DNA from: Brevundimonas viscosa
GTDB taxonomy: Bacteria; Pseudomonadota; Alphaproteobacteria; Caulobacterales; Caulobacteraceae
Direction: 5' to 3'
DNA length: 64,000 nt
Assembly (NCBI RefSeq): GCF_900116065.1
Contig: NZ_FOZV01000006.1
Location: 62,001 to 126,000, forward strand
A program made the translations under genes and the position numbers. Positions 52,947 to 60,799 of the stretch are shown piece by piece; the first letter of the stretch is position 1, and each line of letters begins with the position of its first letter. The notes beneath the pieces were generated by a model. The model worked only from the letters and a program-made list of their open reading frames with translations, was not told the DNA's origin and made no database searches.

Positions 52947-53573
52947 ATGCTGCCGCCCGGTGAGCCGAAGTTCCGTCGTCGACCCGCCGACCGCCCGGCC
53001 GAGATCCTCGCCGCGGCGCTGGAGGTGTTCGCCGCGCGCGGCTTCCAGGCGGCCCGGCTGGAGGAGGTGGCAAAGCGCGCCGGCGTCTCGAAGGGCGCGC
53101 TCTACCTCTATTTCGAGACCAAGGCCGACCTGTTCCGGGCGGTGGTCACCGACGCGGTGTCGCCGAACATCGAGCGGGTGAAGGCGGTGGCGACGGCCGA
53201 CCTGCCGCTGGAGCAGGTGGTGCGCATGGCGCTGCCGATGCTGGCGCGGCAGGTGGTCGGCGACCGGCGCATCACCGGCGTGGTCAAGCTGGTCATCGCC
53301 GAGAGCCGCAACCATCCGGAACTGGCGAGCATCTGGCGCGAGGCGGTGGTCGAGCCGGGGGTGCAGTTGATCAGCGGGCTGATCGCGGCGGCCCAGGCGC
53401 GCGGCGAGGTGCGGCCGGGCGACCCGCGGCTGTTCGCCTTCGGCCTGATGGGGCCGATGGTGCTGTCGATGGTGTGGCGCGAGACCTTCGAGCCGGTCGG
53501 GGCGGAGCCGATCGACGTGGTCGCGCTGGCGGAGCAGCATGTCGAAACGGTGCTGAGGGGGATGCGGCCATGA
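52947..53573 (+). CDS. TetR-family transcriptional regulator
   Basis: This 208-residue protein has an N-terminal TetR helix-turn-helix (ILAAALEVFAARGFQAARLEEVAKRAGVSKGALYLYF) and a C-terminal ligand/dimerisation domain. It probably represses its own operon, which includes the HlyD-like and ABC exporter genes, until a toxic compound binds. The ATG is preceded by AAGGA, and a perfect palindrome lies just upstream. The stop overlaps the next gene's start by 4 bp. Confidence 0.93.
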   Translation: MLPPGEPKFRRRPADRPAEILAAALEVFAARGFQAARLEEVAKRAGVSKGALYLYFETKADLFRAVVTDAVSPNIERVKAVATADLPLEQVVRMALPMLARQVVGDRRITGVVKLVIAESRNHPELASIWREAVVEPGVQLISGLIAAAQARGEVRPGDPRLFAFGLMGPMVLSMVWRETFEPVGAEPIDVVALAEQHVETVLRGMRP

Positions 53574-54547
53574 AGCGTCTGCGGCCGGTGCTGGTGATCG
53601 TGGGGGTGGCGGTTTTCGGCTCGATCATGTGGGCGCTGATCGCCCGCGACGGCGGGCCGCGGGTGCTGACCGGCTACATCGAGGGCGAGCGGGTTTATCT
53701 GGCCGCCCCGGTCTCGGGGGCGGTGGCTGAGCTCTACGTGCGCGAGGGCGAGCGGGTGGCGGCGGGCGGTCGCACCTTCCTGATCGATCCGGCGGTGCAG
53801 CGGGCCCAGGCGGGCAGCGCGGCGGCGGCGGTGGGCGCGGCCGAGGCGCGGGTCGAGGACTTGAGGAAGGGCCAGCGGGCCGAGGAGCTGTCGGTGTTCG
53901 ACGCCGAGCTGGCGGCGGCCGAGGCGGCCGAGCGTCAGGCCGAGGCGGAGTATGGCCGCATCGAGCCGCTGGTGCGGCAGGGCATCTACGCCCCGGCGCG
54001 GCTGGACCAGGTGCGGTCGGCCCGCGACGCGGCGCGCGCGCAGACGGCGGCGGTGCGCAGGCGGCGCGAGGTGGCGACGCTGGGCGCGCGGCGCGACGCG
54101 GTGGCGGCGGCCCAGCGGCAGGCCGAGCAGGCGGCCGGCGGGCTGGAAGAGGCGCGGGTCCGGCTGGGCCAGCTGGCGCCGGCGGCGCCGGCGGCGGCGC
54201 GGGTCGAGGAGATTTTCTTCCGGCCGGGCGAATGGGCGGCGGCCAACCAGCCGGTGCTGGCCCTGCTGCCGGACAGCGAGGTCAAGCTGGTGTTCTTCGT
54301 CCCCCAGGCGGAGATGGCGTTGTACCGGCCCGGCCAGACGGTGCGCTTCGGGTGCGACGGCTGCGCCGGCGAGGGACGGGCGCGGATCGCCTGGGTCAGC
54401 CCGCGGCCGGAGTTCACCCCGCCGGTGCTGTACAGCCGGGGCAGCCGCGACCGTCTGGTCTACCGTATCGAGGCGCGGCCCGAGGGCGCGGCGACGCTGA
54501 ACCCGGGCCTTCCGGTCGACGTGATCCCGCTGGAGGCGGGGGAGTAG
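53570..54547 (+). CDS. HlyD-family periplasmic adaptor protein
   Basis: This 325-residue protein has an N-terminal membrane anchor (VLVIVGVAVFGSIMWALI), a lipoyl-like half with VSGAVAELYVREGERV, a long Ala/Arg/Glu coiled-coil hairpin (about residues 85-200), and a second lipoyl/beta-barrel part (RVEEIFFRPGEWAAANQPVL). These are the parts of membrane-fusion proteins such as YbhG. It should link the ABC transporter to an outer-membrane channel. It overlaps tetR by 4 bp and abuts the ATPase gene. Confidence 0.9.
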   Translation: MKRLRPVLVIVGVAVFGSIMWALIARDGGPRVLTGYIEGERVYLAAPVSGAVAELYVREGERVAAGGRTFLIDPAVQRAQAGSAAAAVGAAEARVEDLRKGQRAEELSVFDAELAAAEAAERQAEAEYGRIEPLVRQGIYAPARLDQVRSARDAARAQTAAVRRRREVATLGARRDAVAAAQRQAEQAAGGLEEARVRLGQLAPAAPAAARVEEIFFRPGEWAAANQPVLALLPDSEVKLVFFVPQAEMALYRPGQTVRFGCDGCAGEGRARIAWVSPRPEFTPPVLYSRGSRDRLVYRIEARPEGAATLNPGLPVDVIPLEAGE

Positions 54548-55543
54548 ATGGCGGCCCCCGGGCCAGCGCCGCGTCGGGTCGAGAAGGCGGAGCCCTCTGA
54601 CCGCGGCGCCCACGAAAAGGTCATCGACGTCCGCGGGCTGAACAAGTCGTTCGGCGCCCTGCACGCGGTGAAGGACTTCGGCATCGTGGTGGAGCGCGGG
54701 CGCATCTGCGGCTTCCTGGGGCCCAACGGCGCGGGGAAGACGACGACGCTGCGCATGCTGTTCGGGCTTCTGCGGCCCGACAGCGGCGAGGGCACGGTGC
54801 TGGGCTTCGACGTGCTGAAGGACTCGCGCGAGATCAAGCGGCGGGTCGGCTACATGACGCAGCGGTTCTCGCTCTACGAGGACCTGTCGATCGAGCAGAA
54901 CCTGACCTTCACCGCCCGGGTGCACGAGCTGGACCGGCGGCGCGAGCGGGTGCAGGCGGCGCTGGACGGGCTGGGGCTGACGGCGCGGCGGGCGCAACTG
55001 GCCGGCACGCTGTCGGGCGGCTGGAAGCAGCGGCTGGCGCTGGCGGCGGCGACCCTGCACGGGCCCGAGCTGCTGCTGCTGGACGAGCCGACGGCGGGGG
55101 TCGACCCGGAGGCGCGGCGCACCTTCTGGGACGAGATCCACGGCCTGGCGGCCAGGGGCATGACCGTGCTGGTCTCGACCCACTACATGGACGAGGCCGA
55201 GCGCTGTCACGAGATCGCCTACATCGCCGGCGGACGGACCCTGGCGCGCGGCACGGCGGACGAGGTGATCGACGCCTCCGGCCTGGTCACCTTCCACGCC
55301 GAGGGGCCGGGCGCGGACCGGCTGGCGCGCGAACTGCGCGGGACGCCGGGCGTGGAGATGGCGGCGCCGTTCGGCACGGTGCTGCACGTGTCCGGCCGGG
55401 ATCGGGCGGCGCTGGAGGCCGCCATCGCGCCTTACCGCAAGTCGCCGCTGGTCTGGAGCGAGACCCGGCCGACGCTGGAGGACGTGTTCATCCAGCTGAT
55501 CCACGACCGTGAGGCGGCGAAAGCCAAGGCGGAGGCGGCCTGA
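54548..55543 (+). CDS. ABC-transporter ATP-binding protein (YbhF-like)
   Basis: This 331-residue protein has one ATPase domain with Walker A GPNGAGKTT at about residues 58-66, the signature LSGGWKQR, Walker B LLLLDEPTAG and the switch His in STHYMDE. It resembles half of the two-domain YbhF. It pairs with the permease gene that follows by overlap (TGATG) to form an exporter. A hydrophilic N-terminus of about 25 residues precedes the domain. Confidence 0.93.
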   Translation: MAAPGPAPRRVEKAEPSDRGAHEKVIDVRGLNKSFGALHAVKDFGIVVERGRICGFLGPNGAGKTTTLRMLFGLLRPDSGEGTVLGFDVLKDSREIKRRVGYMTQRFSLYEDLSIEQNLTFTARVHELDRRRERVQAALDGLGLTARRAQLAGTLSGGWKQRLALAAATLHGPELLLLDEPTAGVDPEARRTFWDEIHGLAARGMTVLVSTHYMDEAERCHEIAYIAGGRTLARGTADEVIDASGLVTFHAEGPGADRLARELRGTPGVEMAAPFGTVLHVSGRDRAALEAAIAPYRKSPLVWSETRPTLEDVFIQLIHDREAAKAKAEAA

Positions 55544-56670
55544 TGATCTCGCTGACCCGGACCTGGGCGGTGATGGCCAAGGAGTTCGTGCAGCTGACGC
55601 GCGACCGGCTGACCTACGCCATGATCCTGGCCATGCCGATCGTGCAGCTGCTGCTGTTCGGCTACGCCATCAACGATGACCCGCGGAACCTGCCGACCGC
55701 GGTGCTGGTGCAGGACCAGGGCGGCTTCTCGCGCTCGGTCCTGACCGCGCTGGACAACAGCGGCTATTTCGAGGTCACGCGGGTGGCGCGCAGCACCGCC
55801 GAACTGGACCGGGCGCTGGAGCGGGGCGAGGCGCAGTTCGCGGTGATCATCCCGGCCGACTTCACCCGGCGGGTGGTGCGCGGCGAGGGGGCGCAGATCC
55901 TGGTCGAGGCCGACGCCTCGGATCCGTCGGCGACCTCGGGCGCGGTGGCGGCCCTGCTGCAGCTGCCGCAGCAGGCGCTGGCCCGCGAGCTGGCGGGGCC
56001 CTTGGCGACCCGGGCGTCGGGTCCGCCGCCGTTCGAGGTCGTGGTTCACCGGCGCTACAATCCGGAGGCGATCACCGCCTACAACATCGTGCCCGGCCTG
56101 CTGGGCGTGATCCTGTCGATGACGCTGGTGATGATGACCTCGCTGGGCATGGCGCGGGAGCGCGAGCGGGGCACGATGGAGAGCCTGCTGGCCACGCCGG
56201 TGCTGCCGATCGAGGTCATGGTCGGCAAGCTGACGCCCTATGTGCTGGTCGGGCTGGTGCAGGCCGTGCTGATCCTGGTGCTGGCGCGGGTCCTGTTCGC
56301 GGCGCCGATGAGCGGCGGCTGGCTGGCGCTGGGGGCGGGGCTGATGCTGTTCATCGTCGGTTCGCTGGCGCTGGGGTTCCTGATCTCGACGTTGGCGAAG
56401 ACGCAGCTGCAGGCCATGCAGATGAGCGTCTTCTACATGTTGCCGTCGATCCTGCTGTCCGGCTTCATGTTCCCGTTCCGCGGCATGCCCGACTGGGCGC
56501 AGTGGCTGGGGCTGGCGATCCCCGTGACCCACGTCCTCAGGGTGGTGCGCGGATCGGTGCTCAAGGGCGTGGGCCTGGAGAACGCGGGACCCAGCCTGCT
56601 GGCGCTGCTGCTGTTCGTGCTGGTCGTGGGGACACTGGCGATGCTGAGGTACCGGACGACCCTGGACTGA
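55543..56670 (+). CDS. ABC-2 type exporter permease (YbhS/YbhR-like)
   Basis: This 375-residue protein has a first membrane span near the N-terminus, a large periplasmic domain (about residues 50-175) and five or so spans in the C-terminal half (ABC-2 core with RERERGTMESLLATPV). It should move the substrate across the inner membrane. Only one permease gene is present, so it probably works as a homodimer. The stop is followed by a hairpin and the convergent Ohr-like gene. Confidence 0.92.
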   Translation: MISLTRTWAVMAKEFVQLTRDRLTYAMILAMPIVQLLLFGYAINDDPRNLPTAVLVQDQGGFSRSVLTALDNSGYFEVTRVARSTAELDRALERGEAQFAVIIPADFTRRVVRGEGAQILVEADASDPSATSGAVAALLQLPQQALARELAGPLATRASGPPPFEVVVHRRYNPEAITAYNIVPGLLGVILSMTLVMMTSLGMARERERGTMESLLATPVLPIEVMVGKLTPYVLVGLVQAVLILVLARVLFAAPMSGGWLALGAGLMLFIVGSLALGFLISTLAKTQLQAMQMSVFYMLPSILLSGFMFPFRGMPDWAQWLGLAIPVTHVLRVVRGSVLKGVGLENAGPSLLALLLFVLVVGTLAMLRYRTTLD

Positions 56671-56678
56671 ACGCGCAC

Positions 56679-56697
56679 CCTCTCCCGGCGGGAGAGG
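56679..56697. terminator. Hairpin between the convergent exporter and Ohr-like genes
   Basis: CCTCTCCC at 56679-56686 pairs with GGGAGAGG at 56690-56697 around GGC. No T-run is present, so termination would be weak. The 34-bp gap holds no other feature. Confidence 0.5.
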
Positions 56698-56704
56698 AAC
56701 TGCG

Positions 56705-57133
56705 TCAGGCGGCGCTCAACCGGACGTCCACGTTGTTGCGCGTGGCGTTGGAGTAGGGGCAGACGGCGTGGGCCTTCTGAATCAGGTCGTCGATGACCGC
56801 CTGGTCGAGGCCGTGGTCGACGACCTCCAGCTCAATGTCGAGGTTGAAGCCCTCGCCGCGGGTGTTCTTGCCGAAGCCGACGGTCGACCGGACCCTGGTG
56901 TCCGGGCCGACGGGCGTGCCCGCCTTGCCGGCGACGAGGCGCAGCGCGCCGAGGTAGCAGGCGGCGTAGCCGGCGGCGAACAGCTGCTCGGGATTGGTCC
57001 CGTCGCCGCCCTTGCCGCCCATTTCGGTCGGCGTGGACAGGCGGACGTCGACCTTGCCGTCGTCGGTGGCGGCGCGGCCGTCTTCGCGGCCGCCGCCGCT
57101 GGCCGTGGCGTGGGCTCGGTACAGGACTTCCAT
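56705..57133 (-). CDS. Ohr/OsmC-family organic hydroperoxide resistance protein
   Basis: This 142-residue protein matches Ohr-type peroxidases. The two redox Cys residues are in AAGYAACYLGAL and HAVCPYSNATR, and the surrounding NPEQLFAAGYAAC fits Ohr more than OsmC. It reduces organic hydroperoxides using lipoylated partner proteins. No OhrR regulator is adjacent. It is convergent with the exporter operon and downstream of the J-domain gene. Confidence 0.93.
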   Translation of the reverse strand: MEVLYRAHATASGGGREDGRAATDDGKVDVRLSTPTEMGGKGGDGTNPEQLFAAGYAACYLGALRLVAGKAGTPVGPDTRVRSTVGFGKNTRGEGFNLDIELEVVDHGLDQAVIDDLIQKAHAVCPYSNATRNNVDVRLSAA

Positions 57134-57186
57134 GGCGGGTCTCCTTTGATCGGGGCCCCCTGAGGTAGGCGTCCCCGGGAGGGACG

Positions 57187-57858
57187 CTAGGCCAGACCCG
57201 ACTTCTTCAGCGTCTTGTAGGCCTTGATGACCCGCTGCAGCTTGGCTTCGGCGCCGCGGTCGCCCTTGTTCAGATCGGGGTGGAAGCGCTTGAGCAGCTC
57301 GTGGTAGCGGGCCTTGATCGCCTTCCTGTCGGTGCGGACGTCGAGGTCGAGGTCGGCGAGGGCGGCGCGCTCGAGACGGCCGATGCGCAGGTCGTCCTGG
57401 CCCTCCGGCGCCGCCTGTTCGCGCGTGCGGCGGCCGAACAGGCCGAAGCTGTCGCGCCAGTTGCCGGCGCCCTGGGTGTTGGCCGTGCCCATCTTGGCGG
57501 CGAAGGCGGCGGCCTCGCGGCTGAACTTGCCGGCCTTCATCTCCCACGTCGGGCGGCCGCCGGTCATGGCCTCGTTCTCCTGGGCGGCGCGGATCTCTCC
57601 CTCGCTCATCCCGGCGTAGAAGTTCCAGCCCTTGTTGTACTCGGCGGCGTGGCCCTGGCAGAAGTCGTAGAAGTCGTGCAGCCGCTCGCGCGACTTCGGC
57701 GCCTTCGCCGTGGCGGGACGGCTGCAGTCGGGCCACTGGCAGGCCTTCTCCCCCGGCTTGAGACCGAGCACGTCGGCGGCCGCGGCCTCCTCTTCCGGGC
57801 GCGGCGGCTTGACGCGCATATCCCTGAATCGCGGCTTGTATTGAAAGGCGGACGACAT
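57187..57858 (-). CDS. J-domain protein
   Basis: This 223-residue protein carries a C-terminal J-like domain (about residues 170-220) with the HPD motif in RFHPDLN, the part that stimulates DnaK ATPase. The N-terminal half has Cys residues in ACQWPDCSRPATAK and FCQGHAAEYNKGWNF, which look like a zinc-binding or structural region. Proteins of this type commonly lie near bolA and cobS in alphaproteobacteria. It is divergent from bolA. Confidence 0.87.
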   Translation of the reverse strand: MSSAFQYKPRFRDMRVKPPRPEEEAAAADVLGLKPGEKACQWPDCSRPATAKAPKSRERLHDFYDFCQGHAAEYNKGWNFYAGMSEGEIRAAQENEAMTGGRPTWEMKAGKFSREAAAFAAKMGTANTQGAGNWRDSFGLFGRRTREQAAPEGQDDLRIGRLERAALADLDLDVRTDRKAIKARYHELLKRFHPDLNKGDRGAEAKLQRVIKAYKTLKKSGLA

Positions 57859-57903
57859 CCCCCGAAGTGTAGGGCTGAATTGGTCTGCAACAAGGAGCCG
57901 CCC

Positions 57904-58206
57904 GTGACCGAGGGTCCGATCGCACGGAAAATCCGTGAAAAACTCATCGCCGGCCTGAATCCGGAGCGGCTGGAGGTCGAGGACGACAGCGCCCGCCACG
58001 CCGGTCATCATCACGAAGGGGGCATCGACGGCCGCGCCGGCGGCGAGAGCCACCTCAACCTGACCGTCGTCGCCGCGGCTTTCGAGGGGCAGGGGCGGGT
58101 GCAACGGCAGCGTGCGGTGACCGACCTGTTGCGCGAGGAACTGGCGGGCCCGGTGCACGCCCTGTCGATTCGCGCGCTGACGCCCGCGGAGGCCGATCAG
58201 GCCTGA
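57904..58206 (+). CDS. bolA: BolA family protein
   Basis: This 100-residue protein matches BolA. It starts at GTG (57904) with AAGGAG upstream. The conserved part runs from IREKLIAGLNPERLEVEDDS to SHLNLTVVAAAFEGQGRVQRQRAV, which includes the Asn/His residues and the FxGxxxxxRxRxV motif. BolA proteins pair with monothiol glutaredoxins in iron-sulfur and iron sensing. It is divergent from the J-domain gene, the usual alphaproteobacterial arrangement. Confidence 0.9.
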   Translation: MTEGPIARKIREKLIAGLNPERLEVEDDSARHAGHHHEGGIDGRAGGESHLNLTVVAAAFEGQGRVQRQRAVTDLLREELAGPVHALSIRALTPAEADQA

Positions 58207-58294
58207 CGACGTCCGGGGAGACAAACCACCGTTCACCTCGTCTTAGAACCTTCGCCCTAGCGTTCCGGCGGGCTGAACCGGGGGGACGCGCGCG

Positions 58295-60112
58295 ATGGTG
58301 GAATCGGACGGCATCGGCAAGGCTGCGGGCGACCCCGACGCGGGAGAAGCCGCCCAGGCGCTGCGCGCGATCCTCCAGACCCAGTATCTCCGCTATGTGA
58401 TCATCGCCAGCTGGGCCCTGGGCCTGCTCGCGACCGTCGGGTGGGCGCCGGCGACGCTATGGTTCATCGGCACCCTCGCCGCCGGCGCGGTCCGGGGCGC
58501 GTTCGAGAAGCGCATCAGCCAGCGCGTCGGGACCGGCTGGGGGCTGATCTTCCCCGCGGTCGCCACCGCCACCACCGCGGCGTGGGCGGCGGCTCCGCTG
58601 ATCGCCTGGTTCTCGGGCGCCGAGTTCGGCCCGGCGCTCGCCCTGGCCCTGCTGGTGTCCGGCTATGTGCTGGTGTTCGCCCAGCTGCGCAGCTCGCCGC
58701 GTCAGGCGGTGGTGATCTCGTCCCCCTACGGCGTGGCCGCGGTGATCATCGCCGCCAGCCTGTGGGGCACGCCCCTGTTCTGGCAGTTCCTGGCCATCGT
58801 GCCCTTCACCGCCGCCGGCCTGTTCGTGCTGGTGATGATGACCATGCTGCGTGAGGAGCGCATCCGCGCCTTCCAGGAACATCAGGCCCATCTGATCGAG
58901 GAGCTGGAGGCGGCGCGCGACCGCGCCAACGCGGCGTCCGACGCGAAATCGAACTTCCTCGGCGTGATCTCGCACGAACTGCGCACGCCGATGAACGGCG
59001 TGCTGGGCGCGGCCCAGCTGCTCAACGCGACCCGGCTTGAACCGACCCAGCGCGAGTATCTGTCGATCATCCGCAACTCGGGCGACAACCTGCTGTCGCT
59101 GCTCAACGACATCCTCGACATGACCAAGATCGAGGCTGGCAAGATGACCTTCGAGGTTGTCGACGTGAACGTGGACGACCTGCACAAGCGGGTCATCGGC
59201 CCCTTCCAGGCCCAGGCCGAAGCCAAGGGGCTGACCTTCACCACGCGGCTCGAAGGCGAGATTCCCGCAGTGGTGCGCGGCGACCCGCTACGGGTCTGCC
59301 AGGTGATCCACAATCTGCTGTCGAACGCCGTCAAGTTCACCGACGCCGGAGAGATTCTGTACACGGTGCGGGGCGAGCGGCTGGACGAAGGGCGGGTTCG
59401 CTTCCATTTCGCGGTCAAGGATTCCGGAGCCGGCATCGCCCCCGAGGACCTCGAGCGCCTGTTCCAGCCGTTCACCCAGGTCGACGCCTCGTCGACCCGC
59501 CGGTTCGGGGGCACGGGCCTCGGCCTGACCATCTCCCGCCGCATGGCCAACATCATGGATGGCGACATCACGGTGGAATCCACCCTCGGGGAGGGCTCCA
59601 CCTTCCTGTTCTCGGTCGAGGCCCCGGTGGTCGAGTGGGCGCGCCAGGAAGAGGCCCAGCCGATCGTGGCCGAGGTCGCCGGCGGTCAGTCGCTGAGCGT
59701 GCTGGTGGTCGAGGACCACCCCGTCAACCGCATGATTCTGGAAGCCTGGATGGGGTCCGCCGGCCACGTCTCCGCCACGGCGGAGAACGGCCAGATCGCC
59801 CTCGAGGCGGCCGGAGAGCAGCGCTTCGACCTGATCGTCATGGACGTGAACATGCCCGTGATGGACGGCCTGACCGCGACCCGGGCGATCCGGGCGGGCG
59901 ACGGACCGAATGCGGACACGCCGATCGTGGTCCTGTCGGCCTCGGCGCGCACCGAGGACCACGAGGCCGGCCTCGAGGCGGGCGCCGACGCCTATCTGAA
60001 CAAGCCGATCGATTTCGCCGCCCTCGCCCTGGTGATGAACCGGGTCGGCGCCGGCCGTGCGGCCGTGCGGGCGCTGGTCGACAGCGGCGAGACGGCGGCG
60101 GCCGCCGCCTGA
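58295..60112 (+). CDS. Hybrid sensor histidine kinase with C-terminal receiver
   Basis: This 605-residue protein has about six N-terminal membrane spans (residues 35-185), a coiled-coil linker, a HisKA domain with phospho-acceptor His227 in ISHELRTPM, a HATPase_c domain (G1 box DSGAGI, G2 GGTGLGL), and a receiver with Asp517 in LIVMDVNMP. The kinase input is probably sensed in the membrane. Phosphate is expected to pass from His to Asp and then to an Hpt protein encoded elsewhere. The ligand and output are unknown. It is monocistronic. Confidence 0.94.
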   Translation: MVESDGIGKAAGDPDAGEAAQALRAILQTQYLRYVIIASWALGLLATVGWAPATLWFIGTLAAGAVRGAFEKRISQRVGTGWGLIFPAVATATTAAWAAAPLIAWFSGAEFGPALALALLVSGYVLVFAQLRSSPRQAVVISSPYGVAAVIIAASLWGTPLFWQFLAIVPFTAAGLFVLVMMTMLREERIRAFQEHQAHLIEELEAARDRANAASDAKSNFLGVISHELRTPMNGVLGAAQLLNATRLEPTQREYLSIIRNSGDNLLSLLNDILDMTKIEAGKMTFEVVDVNVDDLHKRVIGPFQAQAEAKGLTFTTRLEGEIPAVVRGDPLRVCQVIHNLLSNAVKFTDAGEILYTVRGERLDEGRVRFHFAVKDSGAGIAPEDLERLFQPFTQVDASSTRRFGGTGLGLTISRRMANIMDGDITVESTLGEGSTFLFSVEAPVVEWARQEEAQPIVAEVAGGQSLSVLVVEDHPVNRMILEAWMGSAGHVSATAENGQIALEAAGEQRFDLIVMDVNMPVMDGLTATRAIRAGDGPNADTPIVVLSASARTEDHEAGLEAGADAYLNKPIDFAALALVMNRVGAGRAAVRALVDSGETAAAAA

Positions 60113-60137
60113 GCAATAAGGTCGGAAAGCGGCGACG

Positions 60138-60170
60138 GTCTGAACCGGACCTGACCCGGGCCGTTCAGAC
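60138..60170 (+). other. Inverted repeat between the hybrid kinase and RcnB-like genes
   Basis: GTCTGAAC at 60138-60145 pairs with GTTCAGAC at 60163-60170, with further partial GC pairing inside. No T-run follows. It could be a weak terminator or an operator for the downstream secreted protein. Confidence 0.4.
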
Positions 60171-60238
60171 GAGGCTCAAACGCGCCACTCCATGATGCGG
60201 ACAAGTCGAAATCCTTCGGCCGCATCGGGAGTTACACC

Positions 60239-60712
60239 ATGAAGAAGTTCGTCACCGCGGCCGTGGCCGCGACCCTCGCCCTGGGTTCGGTCGGCATGGC
60301 CTCGGCCGCCGAGGCGCAATCGCGCGGCGACCGTTACGAGCAGCGCCAGGACCGCCGCGAGTGGCGTCAGGAGCGTCGGGAAGACCGTCGCGAATGGCGT
60401 CAGGACCGCCGCGAGGACCGGCGCGAAGCCCGTCAGCAGCAGCGCGCCTACGCCCGCTGGCAGCAGGCCCAGCGTCGCTATCACGCCCCGCGCTACTATG
60501 CGCCCAGCGGCTACCAGGTCCGCAGCTGGTCGTACGGCCAGCAGATGCCCTACGCCTACCGGACCCAGCGCTACGTGATCAACGACTACGGCCGCTACGG
60601 CCTCGAGCGTCCGCCGCACGGCTACCAGTACGTCCGCAGCGGCAACGACGTGGTCCTCGCCGCCGTCGCCGGCGGGCTGATCAGCGCGGTCATCGCCGGT
60701 CTGTTCAACTAA
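60239..60712 (+). CDS. RcnB-like secreted protein with Arg/Glu/Asp repeats
   Basis: This 157-residue protein has a signal peptide (MKKFVTAAVAATLALGSVGMASA). A strongly charged repeat region at about residues 30-65 repeats the unit RREDRREWRQ. A Tyr/Arg-rich part (YRTQRYVINDYGRYGL) follows, then a C-terminal hydrophobic segment. The YxxNDYxxYGLxxPPxGYQYVR block matches the RcnB family of periplasmic proteins linked to Ni/Co efflux in E. coli. Its role here is inferred only. A terminator follows. Confidence 0.82.
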   Translation: MKKFVTAAVAATLALGSVGMASAAEAQSRGDRYEQRQDRREWRQERREDRREWRQDRREDRREARQQQRAYARWQQAQRRYHAPRYYAPSGYQVRSWSYGQQMPYAYRTQRYVINDYGRYGLERPPHGYQYVRSGNDVVLAAVAGGLISAVIAGLFN

Positions 60713-60734
60713 CAGGGCGGTCGCGCAGCCGAGA

Positions 60735-60764
60735 CGCCCCGGAAGGAGACTTCCGGGGCGTTTT
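60735..60764 (+). terminator. Rho-independent terminator of the RcnB-like gene
   Basis: CGCCCCGGAAG pairs exactly with CTTCCGGGGCG around GAGA, followed by TTTT. It lies about 25 bp beyond the stop. Confidence 0.88.
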
Positions 60765-60799
60765 CGCGTTTGCTCCGGGCTGTGCCGTGATGAGGTCGG

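Noticed and set aside
53108-55504. A 798-codon minus-strand frame opposite the exporter genes
   Set aside because: The plus strand holds TetR, HlyD and ABC genes with full motif sets in coupled order. The antisense translation is Arg/Ala/Pro-rich and featureless.
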